DNA of 64,000 nt, from assembly GCA_963804055.1 (NCBI GenBank), contig CAWDOU010000013.1, forward strand, positions 496,001-560,000. Reading direction: 5' to 3'. Numbering within the stretch: position 1 is the stretch's first letter; every line of letters begins with the position of its first letter. A program made the position numbers and the translations under genes. Of this stretch, positions 34,082 through 42,558 are shown piece by piece. Under the pieces are notes generated by a model. The model was not told the DNA's origin. It saw only the letters and a list, made by a program, of their open reading frames with translations, and searched no databases. This DNA comes from Bog-473 sp963804055. Lineage in GTDB: Bacteria > Actinomycetota > Acidimicrobiia > Acidimicrobiales > RAAP-2.

Positions 34082-35181
34082 AGAACGACCTCGTCGTTGC
34101 GTGCGATGACGATGACCCCCTCTGCATCGAGCTCGCGCGCCGTGCGTACGATCTCGGCTTGGGCTGCGTCCACCTGTGAGGTGCGGATGGCACCCAGCAC
34201 CTCGAGCTCCTCCTCCAGCGTCTGCGCTCCCCGTTCGGTGAGGTTGCTCCGGATGTGCGCCATCGCGTCGGAGTCGAGCTGCCCTCCCTTGAGCGCTGCG
34301 GCCAAGGTTGCGCTGGGGACCCGCCGGAGGATCTGCTGCAACGCCCGGGCGTCGAGTGCAACGACGTCGTCGAACGTGAACAGGTTTGCCCTGATCTGCT
34401 CCGCCAGCTCGCTGTCCTGGCTCTCGAGCTCTCCCAGGATCTGGCGTTCGGTCTGACGGTCGGAGTGGCTCAGGATCTCCGCGATCGCCGAGGCGCCGCC
34501 GGCCACTGTCAGAGCGCCGACGGTGTGGAGGCTGCGTAGTTTGGCCTCAATTAGCGCCGTCGTCTGTCGCACCGCCGCAGGATCGACGCGATCGAGTTGC
34601 GCGATCCGCCGTGCCACCTTGATCCGGAACTCGCCGGGCAGCTCGGTCATGATGCGCGCCGCGTCTTCTGGCCGCATGTGCGCGAGCAGCACGGCGACGG
34701 TCTGGGGTTGTTGCTCGGCCAGTATGGCGACCACCTGGCGGGGATCGGCATGCGCCAGGACGGCCAGCGGGCCAACCGTGCTCTTCGTCTCGAGCTCGTC
34801 GAGCACCTCTTCGGCCCGCGCTTGCCCGAGGCGCTCCTGCAGGAATTGGCGGGCCAGCGTGATGCCTCCCTGGTTCACCAGGGTGGACTCGTGGATCCTC
34901 GCCACCAGCTCTCCGAGGACCTCGACCACGGTGTCGGAGTCGAGCGCGGGCAGGTTGGCCACCTCCGTGGTGAACGCGATGGCGTCGGGATCCGACATCT
35001 CCTTCAGGATCGGCGTCGCCTTCTTCGGGCCCAACTGGGCCAGCACCACGGCCACCTTCTGGCGGTTCGTCAGTGCGACGCGAGGCTGCACGCGCTCGGC
35101 CGTGGGCACGGCCGGCTGCGGTGGCAGGGACGGCTCGCTCCCCTGATCCGTTGCCGGACCGCTGGGTGCGGTGGTCGTCAT
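34078..35181 (-). CDS. fliG: FliG, flagellar switch/rotor protein
   Basis: Rotor protein of 367 residues. It has an N-terminal domain binding FliF, a middle armadillo domain with HADPRQVVAILAEQQPQTVAVLLAHMRPEDAARIM (EHPQ-type region) and a C-terminal torque domain with FTFDDVVALDARALQQILRRVPSATLAAALKG and MAHIRSNLTERGAQTLEEELEVLG. The first 35 residues are a proline-rich extension. Overlaps fliF and fliH by 4 bases. Confidence 0.96.
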   Translation of the reverse strand: MTTTAPSGPATDQGSEPSLPPQPAVPTAERVQPRVALTNRQKVAVVLAQLGPKKATPILKEMSDPDAIAFTTEVANLPALDSDTVVEVLGELVARIHESTLVNQGGITLARQFLQERLGQARAEEVLDELETKSTVGPLAVLAHADPRQVVAILAEQQPQTVAVLLAHMRPEDAARIMTELPGEFRIKVARRIAQLDRVDPAAVRQTTALIEAKLRSLHTVGALTVAGGASAIAEILSHSDRQTERQILGELESQDSELAEQIRANLFTFDDVVALDARALQQILRRVPSATLAAALKGGQLDSDAMAHIRSNLTERGAQTLEEELEVLGAIRTSQVDAAQAEIVRTARELDAEGVIVIARNDEVVL

Positions 35182-36806
35182 ACCGGTAGTGCCCTTCCGC
35201 CTTCGACTTCGCGCTCGTCGGCCCAGCTCTTGAGGAGATGGGCCGCCTCGGCCGGACGCTGTTCGACGAATTGGTTCACCTGCGCCAGGACGGCGTCGGA
35301 GCCGAGTTGCAGCGCCGGGGACGTGCGGACCGCCGGCAACTCTCCGGTCGGGTCGCGCTCCTCCTGCACCGGGATCATCGACGCGATCGGGGCGAACTCA
35401 CCGAGGGCGACCTCCTGATAGAGCGGGCGCCGGCGCCGGGCCGCCACGACCGTGGCGGCTACCATCCCGGCGATCAGGAGGAGAAGGCCGCCGATTTCGC
35501 CGGCGTGCTCCAGGAGCTGCTGGCGGTGTGCCGACGCGGAGGCTGCGTTCAGCGCAGCACTCTGCGAGCTCGTTGCCGACGCGAACGGCATGGACGTCAC
35601 GACGAGCTGATCCCCGTTGGCCGTGTTCAAACCGGCGGCCGCCGTCACCAGCGATCGCACCTGGGCGTTGTTGACATGCTTGGCCTTGGACGAGTTCAGC
35701 AGTACCGCGACAGAGGTCCGTTCCACCTGGCCCGGCGCCTGCTTCACTGTCTGTGTGACCTGCCCGACCGCGTTGGTGATCTGGGAACTGGTCGTGGTGT
35801 AGGTGCCGTTCCCACCGGTCGTCGTCGGCGCCTGACTCGACCCGAGGACGCCCGAGGGCGGTGTCCCGGTTCCGCTGTAGCTGCTGTTGGACGTGTTCTG
35901 CCCCGTTGGCGCGGTCACGGGCTGACCCTGCGCGTTCAGCTGGAGACCGTTGGTGGTGGTCTGGCTCTGGTTGAAGTTGAGGAGGGCCTTGACCTGGACG
36001 GCGGCGTTCCCTGGACCGACCACGCGCCCGAGAAGCGCCGTGAGGGAGGCGGCGAGCTGGTTGTCGTACGCGTTCGTCTGCTGGGTGTCGGATGCGCCGG
36101 AGGTCCCTCCGGCATCGCCCGGTGCGGTGAGGACATCGCCGTGGTTGTCCACCACCGTCACGTCGGACGACGACAGGCCGGGGACGGACGACGCCGCCAG
36201 GTGCACGACCGCGCTGACCTGGCCTGACGAGAGCGCGGTGCCCGGCGAGAGGTCGACGAGGATGGAAGCCGTCGTGGCCTGCTGGGTCCCCACGGCAAAC
36301 TCACTCTGCTGGGGGACGACGAGGTTGACCTGGGCGGACTGCACCCCCTGAATGGAGGAGATGGTCTGTTCGAGCTGGCTCTCGAGCGCCTGCTGGTACT
36401 CCACCTGCTGTACGAACTCGGAGGTGGTGATGCCGCTCTTTTCGAGATTGGAGAATCCGACGTTCCCGGCCTGTGGCAGGCCCTGCTGCGCGAGGGCGAT
36501 CCGCTCCTGATCGACATCGGCGGCGGGCACGAGGACCGTGGAGCCGCCGTCCGCCAGCTGATAGGGGATCTTCTGGCTGGCCAATTGCTGCGTGATGGCA
36601 CCGGCGTCGGATGACTGGAGGTTGGTGAACAGGGGCTGATAGCTCGGCTTGGACTCAGCGCCCATGAACACCACTCCGGCGATGACGACGGCCACCGCCG
36701 CCAGGACGGTCATCACCTTCTGGCCGGTCGTGAATCCGGCCAGAATGGTGGCGGCGCGTCCACGGGCCGTGGACAGGGAGTCGCGGGAGAGAGGGACCAG
36801 CGCCAT
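35178..36806 (-). CDS. fliF: FliF, MS-ring protein
   Basis: MS-ring subunit of 542 residues. A first membrane helix is near residues 28-50 and a second near 440-462. The ring-building motif LEKSGITTSEFVQQVEYQQALESQLEQTISSIQGVQSAQVNLVVP lies between, and the cytoplasmic tail carries VNQFVEQRPAEAAHLLKSWADE, which binds FliG. A low-complexity Thr/Gly/Ser region occupies the middle periplasm-like part. Follows fliE by 2 bases and overlaps fliG. Confidence 0.96.
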   Translation of the reverse strand: MALVPLSRDSLSTARGRAATILAGFTTGQKVMTVLAAVAVVIAGVVFMGAESKPSYQPLFTNLQSSDAGAITQQLASQKIPYQLADGGSTVLVPAADVDQERIALAQQGLPQAGNVGFSNLEKSGITTSEFVQQVEYQQALESQLEQTISSIQGVQSAQVNLVVPQQSEFAVGTQQATTASILVDLSPGTALSSGQVSAVVHLAASSVPGLSSSDVTVVDNHGDVLTAPGDAGGTSGASDTQQTNAYDNQLAASLTALLGRVVGPGNAAVQVKALLNFNQSQTTTNGLQLNAQGQPVTAPTGQNTSNSSYSGTGTPPSGVLGSSQAPTTTGGNGTYTTTSSQITNAVGQVTQTVKQAPGQVERTSVAVLLNSSKAKHVNNAQVRSLVTAAAGLNTANGDQLVVTSMPFASATSSQSAALNAASASAHRQQLLEHAGEIGGLLLLIAGMVAATVVAARRRRPLYQEVALGEFAPIASMIPVQEERDPTGELPAVRTSPALQLGSDAVLAQVNQFVEQRPAEAAHLLKSWADEREVEGGRALPV

Positions 36807-36808
36807 CG

Positions 36809-37150
36809 TCAGGCCGACATATCCATGATGGAGTTGAAGGCGGTCACCGCCTTGTCACGGACGGCCGTCACCAATTGCGTCTCAAGATCGGCCTCGGTCG
36901 AGGCCACGGTGACGTCCGCGATGCTGGCGTTGCCCGAGGCTGCCTGGAGCGAGAGGTTGGTCGCGGCCTGCTGCGACGAGTCCAGAGAGTCGATGGCGTT
37001 GCCGAGCACGTTCGAGAAGGAGGTCGATGACGTCCCGGCTGTCGCTTGGGCGGATCCGGCCCCGGAGGCGGCCGCCCCCGATGTGGCTGTTGCGGCCTGC
37101 GAGGCTCCGGCGGTGATCGCCGCGCCGATGGAGGGTATGGCCGGGATCAC
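36809..37150 (-). CDS. fliE: FliE, MS-ring/rod junction protein
   Basis: A 113-residue rod-base protein. The conserved half is SFSNVLGNAIDSLDSSQQAATNLSLQAASG and ASIADVTVASTEADLETQLVTAVRDKAVTAFNSIMDM. The N-terminal 40 residues are Ala/Thr/Ser-rich. FliE docks the rod on FliP/FliR and the MS ring. It begins 1 base after flgC. Confidence 0.94.
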   Translation of the reverse strand: MIPAIPSIGAAITAGASQAATATSGAAASGAGSAQATAGTSSTSFSNVLGNAIDSLDSSQQAATNLSLQAASGNASIADVTVASTEADLETQLVTAVRDKAVTAFNSIMDMSA

Positions 37151-37151
37151 G

Positions 37152-37565
37152 TCAGGCCTTGATGCTCAGGATCGACTGGTACGCGCTGGTCGCATGCGAC
37201 ATGACGGCTGAATTGGCCTGGTAAGAGGTCTGGGACTGGACCAGGTCCGTCATCTCGGACCCGAGGTCGACCACGGGGAACTCCACGTCACCCTGGGCAT
37301 TCGCCACGGGGTCCGTCGGGTCGTATTCGAGCTGACCCTGAGCGGGACCCTCGACGACAGCCTGCACGTGTACGCCGTAGCCGTCGCCGAGGGACTGGGG
37401 GTCGCCCGGTTCCGCCTGGGCGGCTGCATCCACGTACTGGGCTTGGTAGACCGGCTGCCCCGGGGTGACGCCGTCGTTCATGTTGGCGACGTTCCCTCCG
37501 ATGGTGTCGATCCAGGTCTGGTCGACGGATGCGCCCGACCCGGCGATGTCAATTGCTTCCCACAT
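37152..37565 (-). CDS. flgC: FlgC, proximal rod protein
   Basis: Rod subunit of 137 residues with the N-terminal rod motif in diverged form (DIAGSGASVDQTWIDTIGGNVANMNDG, where NxANxxTP is usual) and the C-terminal VDLGSEMTDLVQSQTSYQANSAVMSHATSAYQSILSIKA. Located between flgB and fliE as expected. Confidence 0.94.
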   Translation of the reverse strand: MWEAIDIAGSGASVDQTWIDTIGGNVANMNDGVTPGQPVYQAQYVDAAAQAEPGDPQSLGDGYGVHVQAVVEGPAQGQLEYDPTDPVANAQGDVEFPVVDLGSEMTDLVQSQTSYQANSAVMSHATSAYQSILSIKA

Positions 37566-37573
37566 GGCAGCTC

Positions 37574-37913
37574 CTATCCGGTGATGGCGTCCGACAGAAG
37601 GGCGAATTGGTCGTCGAGGGCATTGACGACCGTCTGGTTCTGCAGGTCGTTCTCCTGCATGAGCGTCATCTCGGTGGGCAGCGACACGTTGTTGTCGTTG
37701 CTGCCCGAGCTGAGGCCCTCGGGAACGGACTGGGCGGTGGCTTCGCCGCCATTTGCCACGGCGCTGGCCAGCGAGGACTCGAAGGAGACCTGATCGGCCT
37801 GGTAGCCCGGGGTGTCGACGTTGGCGATGTTGTTGGCGATCGTCTGCTGCTGCTCGACAATGCTGTCAAGCGCGAAATTGGAGGATGCCTATCGACTGGG
37901 TGGCGTCTGCCAT
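37574..37913 (-). CDS. flgB: FlgB, proximal rod protein, with an apparent +1 frameshift
   Basis: First gene after a FliA-type promoter. The ATG at 37913 has GAGGAG upstream and encodes MADATQSIGILQF, then meets a stop within three codons. The next frame, after a one-base slip at TTT (37877-37875), continues FALDSIVEQQQTIANNIANVDTPGYQADQVSFESSL, the diagnostic FlgB motif, down to LLSDAITG. That frame has a stop just upstream and no ATG/GTG/TTG until 37759, so it cannot start independently. Removing one T restores a normal FlgB of about 112 residues. A sequencing or assembly error, a recent mutation or programmed slippage are all possible. The product is essential for a rod. Confidence 0.85.
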
Positions 37914-37985
37914 GGTGCTCTCCTCGGCTCCTCTCGGAGCGTCGGCCGTCCTGGCCAGAAGCCGAGCAGTCCATGCTCATGGTGA

Positions 37986-38013
37986 ACTACGTCCCCTTCG
38001 ACCCGAGAGTTGC
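37986..38013 (-). promoter_or_regulatory. FliA-type promoter of the flgB-to-flgE operon
   Basis: Minus-strand GCAACTC (38013-38007) and GACGTAGT (37993-37986) with a 13-base spacer, in the 119-base gap between the fliT-like gene and flgB. Predicted leader about 65 bases. Confidence 0.72.
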
Positions 38014-38032
38014 GGGGAGACCGCGTTCGTCT

Positions 38033-38311
38033 TCACACACGCTGATCAACGAAATGCGACGCCGGGGGTGCCTGCGGCACGTTCGTCCGCCGGTATCGCT
38101 GTATCTCGGAGAGCCGGGACGCCACCTCGAGCGCCAGTTGGTCGTAGCCGGCCGCAAGGACCTGGACGCGACCACGCAGCTCGTCGGGAAGGGCGCCTGT
38201 CGGTCGCACAGGGCCCGGAGGGCCCGGGCAGCCGGCCTCGACCGCGAGGCGCGACCGGCGAAGGTGCTGGCAAGCCTCCTCCAGGTAGTCAGCCCACTCT
38301 TCGAGGGCCAT
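38033..38311 (-). CDS. FliT-like small helical protein after fliS
   Basis: A 92-residue protein overlapping the end of fliS by 23 bases. It is helical at both ends (ALEEWADYLEEACQHLRRSRLAVEAG and ELRGRVQVLAAGYDQLALEVASRLSEIQRYRR) with a proline-rich link. Position and helical make-up match FliT-type export chaperones for FliD, but sequence identity is too weak to be firm. The ATG at 38311 is chosen because the longer frame upstream runs in the shadow of fliS. Confidence 0.6.
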   Translation of the reverse strand: MALEEWADYLEEACQHLRRSRLAVEAGCPGPPGPVRPTGALPDELRGRVQVLAAGYDQLALEVASRLSEIQRYRRTNVPQAPPASHFVDQRV

Positions 38312-38693
38312 CAGCTCGTTCGGGGTTGGCCACGGCCCGTTGCCAGGCTTCGCGGAGGGGGGCGATGATCCTGCCGCACTCTCTGACCATTTCGGGATCC
38401 TTGCGCAGATTGGCATCGACCAGATGGGAAAGCAGGAAATCGTAGAGAGCCAGCAGATCACGCCCTCCGGCGAATCCGTCGGGTTCGAGGCTGTGCTTCA
38501 ACATGCGGACGATGCGCTGGGCGTGCTGCAAGCGCTCGTTGGTCGCGAGGTAGTCCCGCTCGTCCAAGGAGCGGCCGGCGATGTCGACGTCGGCGGCCAG
38601 ACGGTCGTACAGCATCACGAGCAACTGCGGGCCGGCGGCCGTCTGAATGGCCTGGCTCCTGTACTTGTCGGCCAGATTGGTCGGAGGCGACAT
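38289..38693 (-). CDS. fliS: FliS, flagellin export chaperone
   Basis: Helical-bundle chaperone of 134 residues that holds flagellin monomers in the cytoplasm. Family features are YRSQAIQTAAGPQLLVMLYDRLAADVDIAGRSL and LQHAQRIVRMLKHSLEPDGFAGGRDLLALYDFLLSHLVDANLRKDP. The ATG at 38693 follows GGGAGC, which lies at the fliD end. Confidence 0.95.
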   Translation of the reverse strand: MSPPTNLADKYRSQAIQTAAGPQLLVMLYDRLAADVDIAGRSLDERDYLATNERLQHAQRIVRMLKHSLEPDGFAGGRDLLALYDFLLSHLVDANLRKDPEMVRECGRIIAPLREAWQRAVANPERADGPRRVG

Positions 38694-38697
38694 GTGC

Positions 38698-41244
38698 TCA
38701 GCTCCCGCTCGCCGACGATGAAGAGCCACTGGAAGTCGACGACGATGCCGAAGCCGAGGAGCCCGACGACGAGGAGCCGATGCCGAAGGCTTGGTTCAGG
38801 AAGGAGCTCTCGGACTGCAGGTGCGACAGCGTGGTCTCCATGTTCGTGAACTCGGCGGTCAAAGCGGCCTGCTGTGTCGCCACCAGTTGCTGCTGCATGG
38901 AGATCTCACTTCCCACCTCGGCCAGGGTCCCCTGCAGCCCGGCAATTGTGACGGGGATGATGCCGTTCGGTGCCAGTGAGGCTGTTGCAGCAATGTGAGC
39001 CAGGCCTTGTCCGAAGCCTGGGGCGTACGTGACGCTGCCCACTGCCGTGGCGGAGGTGATCCCGGGTGTCGTGACCTGGAGGACGAGGCCGTTCGAGTTG
39101 TCGCCACTGTTGAACGAGCTCAGGAACTGGCCCGAGCCCGCAGCGGGCAGGCCATTGATGGTTCCGGCCACGTCCGTCCCCGTGTACGTGGACCCGCCCG
39201 CAGTCAGGCCGAGCTGATCGGGACCGGACGAAGACACGTCGAACGTTGCGGCGGAGCCGTACGCCGCTGATGCCAGCTGGAATTGATAGGAGCCGGGGGA
39301 CCCGACGAGCGCGGCCGAAGCGTCGATGCCGGCCGCGGCCAGTGCGGCGTTCATGCCGTTCACGACATCGGCAATGGTCTCGCCCGCAGAGGCGGCATAG
39401 GTCGCGGTGGCCACTCCCCCGGTCACCGTGTAGGCCTCGGCCTGTGCCAGCCCCGACGTCGAGGACGTCCACGTCGATGTGCCGACGTCGACTGCCTGCT
39501 GCGCCGACTGCGTGACGGAGACGGTGTAGCTGCCCGGTGTCGTGTTGTCGTTGGCGCCGGCCACGGACACCTGGCCGGCGTAACCCGGAAGGGACGCCGC
39601 GAAGGTCCCGCCTTCGGTGAACATCGACTGGACGGCGGTCGGGTTCTTCGCGTACGCAGCCTCGAACGCGGCCTGGTTGAACGTGATCGTTCCCTGACTC
39701 GTGATGGCCAGGCCCGCCGACTCCCCGGCCGTTCCGTCCGAGCCGGCACCCGATGTGCCCACGGCCTGGCCGACCGCGGCAAGCACCTGCTGGGCCAGGC
39801 CCGTCAGCGACGGATCTCCGTTGAGCGGACCGGCCGTCTTTGTCTGGCTGTTGTATGCCGTGTCGGTGGAGATCGTCGAAAGGAGTTGGTTGGCCGCGCT
39901 GACGAGGGACTGGACGGTCCCCGCCACGCTCGAACCGTCGGCGCCGACCGTGACCGTCACCGGAGTCGTGCTGGCCGACACCAGGTTGATCGTGATGCCG
40001 GGAAGGAGTCCTGCGAGGGCGTTGGTCTGCGAGGTGACCTGATAGCCACCCACGCCGCCCACGGACACCACGGCGTTCTGCGCCGCCGTCGTGGTGAGGA
40101 GGGTCCCGAGCCCTGAGCCCGCAAAGGCCTGGGCGTCAATGGTCGTCGACGCAGCGGTTCCGGTGCCGTTGGACGTCAGCGCCAGGGCGTAACTGTTCGT
40201 CCCGACCTGGAGTGCGTTGGCGGTGACACCCACGCCCGCATTGTTGATGGCCGAGACCACCGAGGCGAGCGAGCCGTCGCCGACCGAGACGTCCTCAGCG
40301 GTCATGGAGCCGGCGCTCAGGCCACCGGAGATCCCGACCGTCACGGTCCCGCCCGATCCCGAGTTCAGCACGACCGAGGTGGTGCCCGTGCCGGCAATGT
40401 CCGACACGGTGGTCGACGTGCCATCGACGCTGATCACCCCGTCGGTTCCGACGACCGCGGGCCCAGCCGAGAGTCCCAGCGCGGAAAGAGCTGATCCTCC
40501 CGTGATCTGCAGGGACGCGGCGGATCCCTGTTCGGTCGTGGCGATCGAGAGCTGTCCCGAGCCTGCGGCCGAAGCGGTGAGGCTGCCGCCGGACGCGGCC
40601 GCCACGGCCTGGGCCAGCTGGCTCGGCGTGTACGTTCCCGCGGCCAGTGTGACGGTCTGCGCGGCCCCATTCACCGCCACGTCCAGTTCGTCGTTGGACG
40701 CCCCGATCGTCGTGCTGGCCGCCAGGCTCGTGCTGCCGGACACGGTCGCCCCTGAGGATGATTGCGTGACGGCAATGGCATGGGTACCGGTGACCAGCCC
40801 GCTTCCGGCACCGATGGACGTGATGCCAAGAGCGCCGCCGCCCGAGCCGATGAGCACTCCCCCGGAGGTCACGATGTCATTGGGGGACGCCACCGTACCG
40901 GCGGAGATCTGGGTCGATCCAACGGCCAACTGGTCCACCGCCAGGGTCAGCGATCCGGTCTGGGTGCCCGAGGTCACGCTCGCCGTGGCGACCGACGGGT
41001 TCGACGTCGCGGCGGAGTACGCCTCGTTGAACGCCGAGGGATCGGCCAGCGCGTCCGCCGATTGCTGCAGAGCGAGGAGCTGGGTGTTGATGGCCTGATA
41101 GTCGGCGATCTTGGTGTTGATGGTCGATTGCTCGGTCTGCAGATTGTTCAGCGGCTGCTCGTAGACCGCCATCTCGGCGTTGATGATCGATTGTGTGTTC
41201 AGCCCGGAGACCAGGCCGGAGAAACTGACGGGCCCGTTGACCAT
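38698..41244 (-). CDS. fliD: FliD, filament cap protein (unusually long)
   Basis: Filament cap of 848 residues; most FliD proteins have 450-650. The N-terminal FliD domain is clear (VSFSGLVSGLNTQSIINAEMAVYEQPLNNLQTEQSTINTKIADYQAINTQLLALQQSADAL). The C-terminal domain contains LGLTAGGSTYTGTDVAGTINGLPAAGSGQFL and the coiled end LQGTLAEVGSEISMQQQLVATQQAALTAEFTNMETTLSHLQSESSFL, closing in a Ser/Ala-rich tail. The extra length is in Gly/Ser/Thr/Ala-rich middle repeats that should face outward. Starts after the flagellin terminator with GGGGAGC as ribosome site. Confidence 0.94.
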   Translation of the reverse strand: MVNGPVSFSGLVSGLNTQSIINAEMAVYEQPLNNLQTEQSTINTKIADYQAINTQLLALQQSADALADPSAFNEAYSAATSNPSVATASVTSGTQTGSLTLAVDQLAVGSTQISAGTVASPNDIVTSGGVLIGSGGGALGITSIGAGSGLVTGTHAIAVTQSSSGATVSGSTSLAASTTIGASNDELDVAVNGAAQTVTLAAGTYTPSQLAQAVAAASGGSLTASAAGSGQLSIATTEQGSAASLQITGGSALSALGLSAGPAVVGTDGVISVDGTSTTVSDIAGTGTTSVVLNSGSGGTVTVGISGGLSAGSMTAEDVSVGDGSLASVVSAINNAGVGVTANALQVGTNSYALALTSNGTGTAASTTIDAQAFAGSGLGTLLTTTAAQNAVVSVGGVGGYQVTSQTNALAGLLPGITINLVSASTTPVTVTVGADGSSVAGTVQSLVSAANQLLSTISTDTAYNSQTKTAGPLNGDPSLTGLAQQVLAAVGQAVGTSGAGSDGTAGESAGLAITSQGTITFNQAAFEAAYAKNPTAVQSMFTEGGTFAASLPGYAGQVSVAGANDNTTPGSYTVSVTQSAQQAVDVGTSTWTSSTSGLAQAEAYTVTGGVATATYAASAGETIADVVNGMNAALAAAGIDASAALVGSPGSYQFQLASAAYGSAATFDVSSSGPDQLGLTAGGSTYTGTDVAGTINGLPAAGSGQFLSSFNSGDNSNGLVLQVTTPGITSATAVGSVTYAPGFGQGLAHIAATASLAPNGIIPVTIAGLQGTLAEVGSEISMQQQLVATQQAALTAEFTNMETTLSHLQSESSFLNQAFGIGSSSSGSSASASSSTSSGSSSSASGS

Positions 41245-41292
41245 CAGATTGCTCCCCTCGTGTGCTCGAGTGACGAACCGGCTGTCACGGGA

Positions 41293-41331
41293 GGGAACCC
41301 CGGGCGACGACTGGCGCCGCCCGGGGTTCCC
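41293..41331 (-). terminator. Hairpin terminator between flagellin and fliD
   Basis: A perfect 14-bp stem (GGGAACCCCGGGCG with its complement) and an 11-base loop, 38 bases after the fliC stop. It should end most flagellin transcripts and keep downstream fliD expression lower. No FliA-type motif is visible between it and fliD, so fliD may depend on read-through. Confidence 0.75.
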
Positions 41332-41368
41332 GCGCCGTGATCTCCGGCTGTGGATGATCCGGCGCCGG

Positions 41369-42205
41369 CTACTGCAGCAGCTTCAGGGCCAGGCTCGGCA
41401 GCTGCTCGGCCTGGGCCAGGATCGCGACACCCGATTGCTCGAGGATCTGGTCCGAGGTGAAGGCAGCCGTCTCCTGGGCCACGTTGACATCCACCAGGTT
41501 GGCGTGCGCCGACTCGATGTTCTGCTGCGCAGTGGTCAGGTTGGAGGCGAGAGCCTGGATCTGGTTCTGCGTTGCACCGACGCCGGCCGCCTGGCTGGCA
41601 ACCGTGGAGATGGCAGATTGGACCGCCGTCATGGCAGCCTCGGCCGCCGCCACCGTTCCGATGCTCACCGCCGTGGTGTTGACGGCGAGCGCGGTCGACG
41701 TTGCAGCGGCGATGGTGACGACCACCTGGTCGTTGGCGCTGTCGTACGGTCCCACCTGGAACGTCTCTCCCGAGTAGGTACCGCCGAGCAACGGCGTCGT
41801 GCCGTAGGTGGTGCTGGTTGCGATCTGGTCCAGCTCGGCCTGCAACGAGGCGAACTCGGACTGGGCCGCAGCACTGGTGCTGGCGTCCTGAACACCCCCG
41901 TTGGCCGCTTCCGTGGCCAACGTGTTCATGGTCTGGAGCACCGATGCCTCCTGGTTCAGCGCGCCCTGCGCCGTCTGGAGCACCGACACCGCGTCCTGGG
42001 CGTTGCTGATCGATTGCCCGTACCCGTTGGACTCCTCCTGCAGGTACTGGCCGACCAGATACCCGGCCGGGTCGTCGGCAGCCGTCTGGATCTGCAGGCC
42101 CGATGAGAGCTTGTTGACCGCAGACGACAGCATGTCGCTGGTGGCGTCGAGGTTGTTGTAGGCCTCGACCGCCGTTGAGTTGTCGTTGATGAGAATGCCC
42201 GACAT
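41369..42205 (-). CDS. fliC: FliC, flagellin
   Basis: Filament subunit of 278 residues with only the D0/D1 core and a small outer domain. The N-terminal motif is LINDNSTAVEAYNNLDATSDMLSSAVNKLSSGLQIQTAADDPAGY. The C-terminal part has LASNLTTAQQNIESAHANLVDVNVAQETAAFTSDQILEQSGVAILAQAEQLPSLALKLLQ. The ATG follows AGGAGG. A single copy is present. Many exposed Ser/Thr residues around 130-200 could be glycosylation targets of the nearby glycosyltransferase, which is inference. Confidence 0.97.
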   Translation of the reverse strand: MSGILINDNSTAVEAYNNLDATSDMLSSAVNKLSSGLQIQTAADDPAGYLVGQYLQEESNGYGQSISNAQDAVSVLQTAQGALNQEASVLQTMNTLATEAANGGVQDASTSAAAQSEFASLQAELDQIATSTTYGTTPLLGGTYSGETFQVGPYDSANDQVVVTIAAATSTALAVNTTAVSIGTVAAAEAAMTAVQSAISTVASQAAGVGATQNQIQALASNLTTAQQNIESAHANLVDVNVAQETAAFTSDQILEQSGVAILAQAEQLPSLALKLLQ

Positions 42206-42273
42206 TGTTCCGTCCTCCTGATGACTATTGCCCTCCCGGTTCGAGGAGGGGGAGCTTCCTTGCTCCGCTTCCT

Positions 42274-42301
42274 TCTACGTCCCGTCCGGACGGCGAGTTC
42301 A
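42274..42301 (-). promoter_or_regulatory. FliA-type promoter of flagellin
   Basis: Minus-strand TGAACTC (42301-42295) and GACGTAGA (42281-42274) with a 13-base spacer. Leader about 62 bases, ending in the AGGAGG site of fliC. This leader is where CsrA would bind if it represses flagellin. CTTCCTTGCTCC-like stem bases are present but no clear GGA loop pair was confirmed. Confidence 0.72.
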
Positions 42302-42485
42302 GATGTCGAAACGGCGCATGACCCGGGGGGAAATGCCCTCAGCCTGTGATCTGGTGCGATGTGCGGGACGACCCGAGCTCCACCGTCGGCCTCGAGCGGC
42401 GGGCAGGGTTGCCCGGCGACGGGCCGCCCAACGGGTTTTGCATGATTTGGCTATACGGGCGCGCCGCAGTGTCGATAACCACCAG

Positions 42486-42502
42486 TGTCACGGACCGTGA
42501 CA
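42486..42502. promoter_or_regulatory. Perfect 17-bp palindrome upstream of fliA
   Basis: TGTCACGG-A-CCGTGACA, 57 bases before the fliA ATG. A perfect 8-bp arm palindrome fits a dimeric regulator site. The regulator is not identifiable, and no other copy was seen in the window. It may gate entry into the flagellar programme. Confidence 0.5.
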
Positions 42503-42558
42503 GGCACGCGTGATCGGGGTATCGCGTGGGGTTGGGGAATAGGGAGAAGAGGCACTCC

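Noticed and set aside
37666..37980. A minus-strand frame starting MSMDCSASGQDG across the flgB start region.
   Set aside because: It runs in a third frame over flgB, has no ribosome site and no similarity; the flgB reading frames explain the region.
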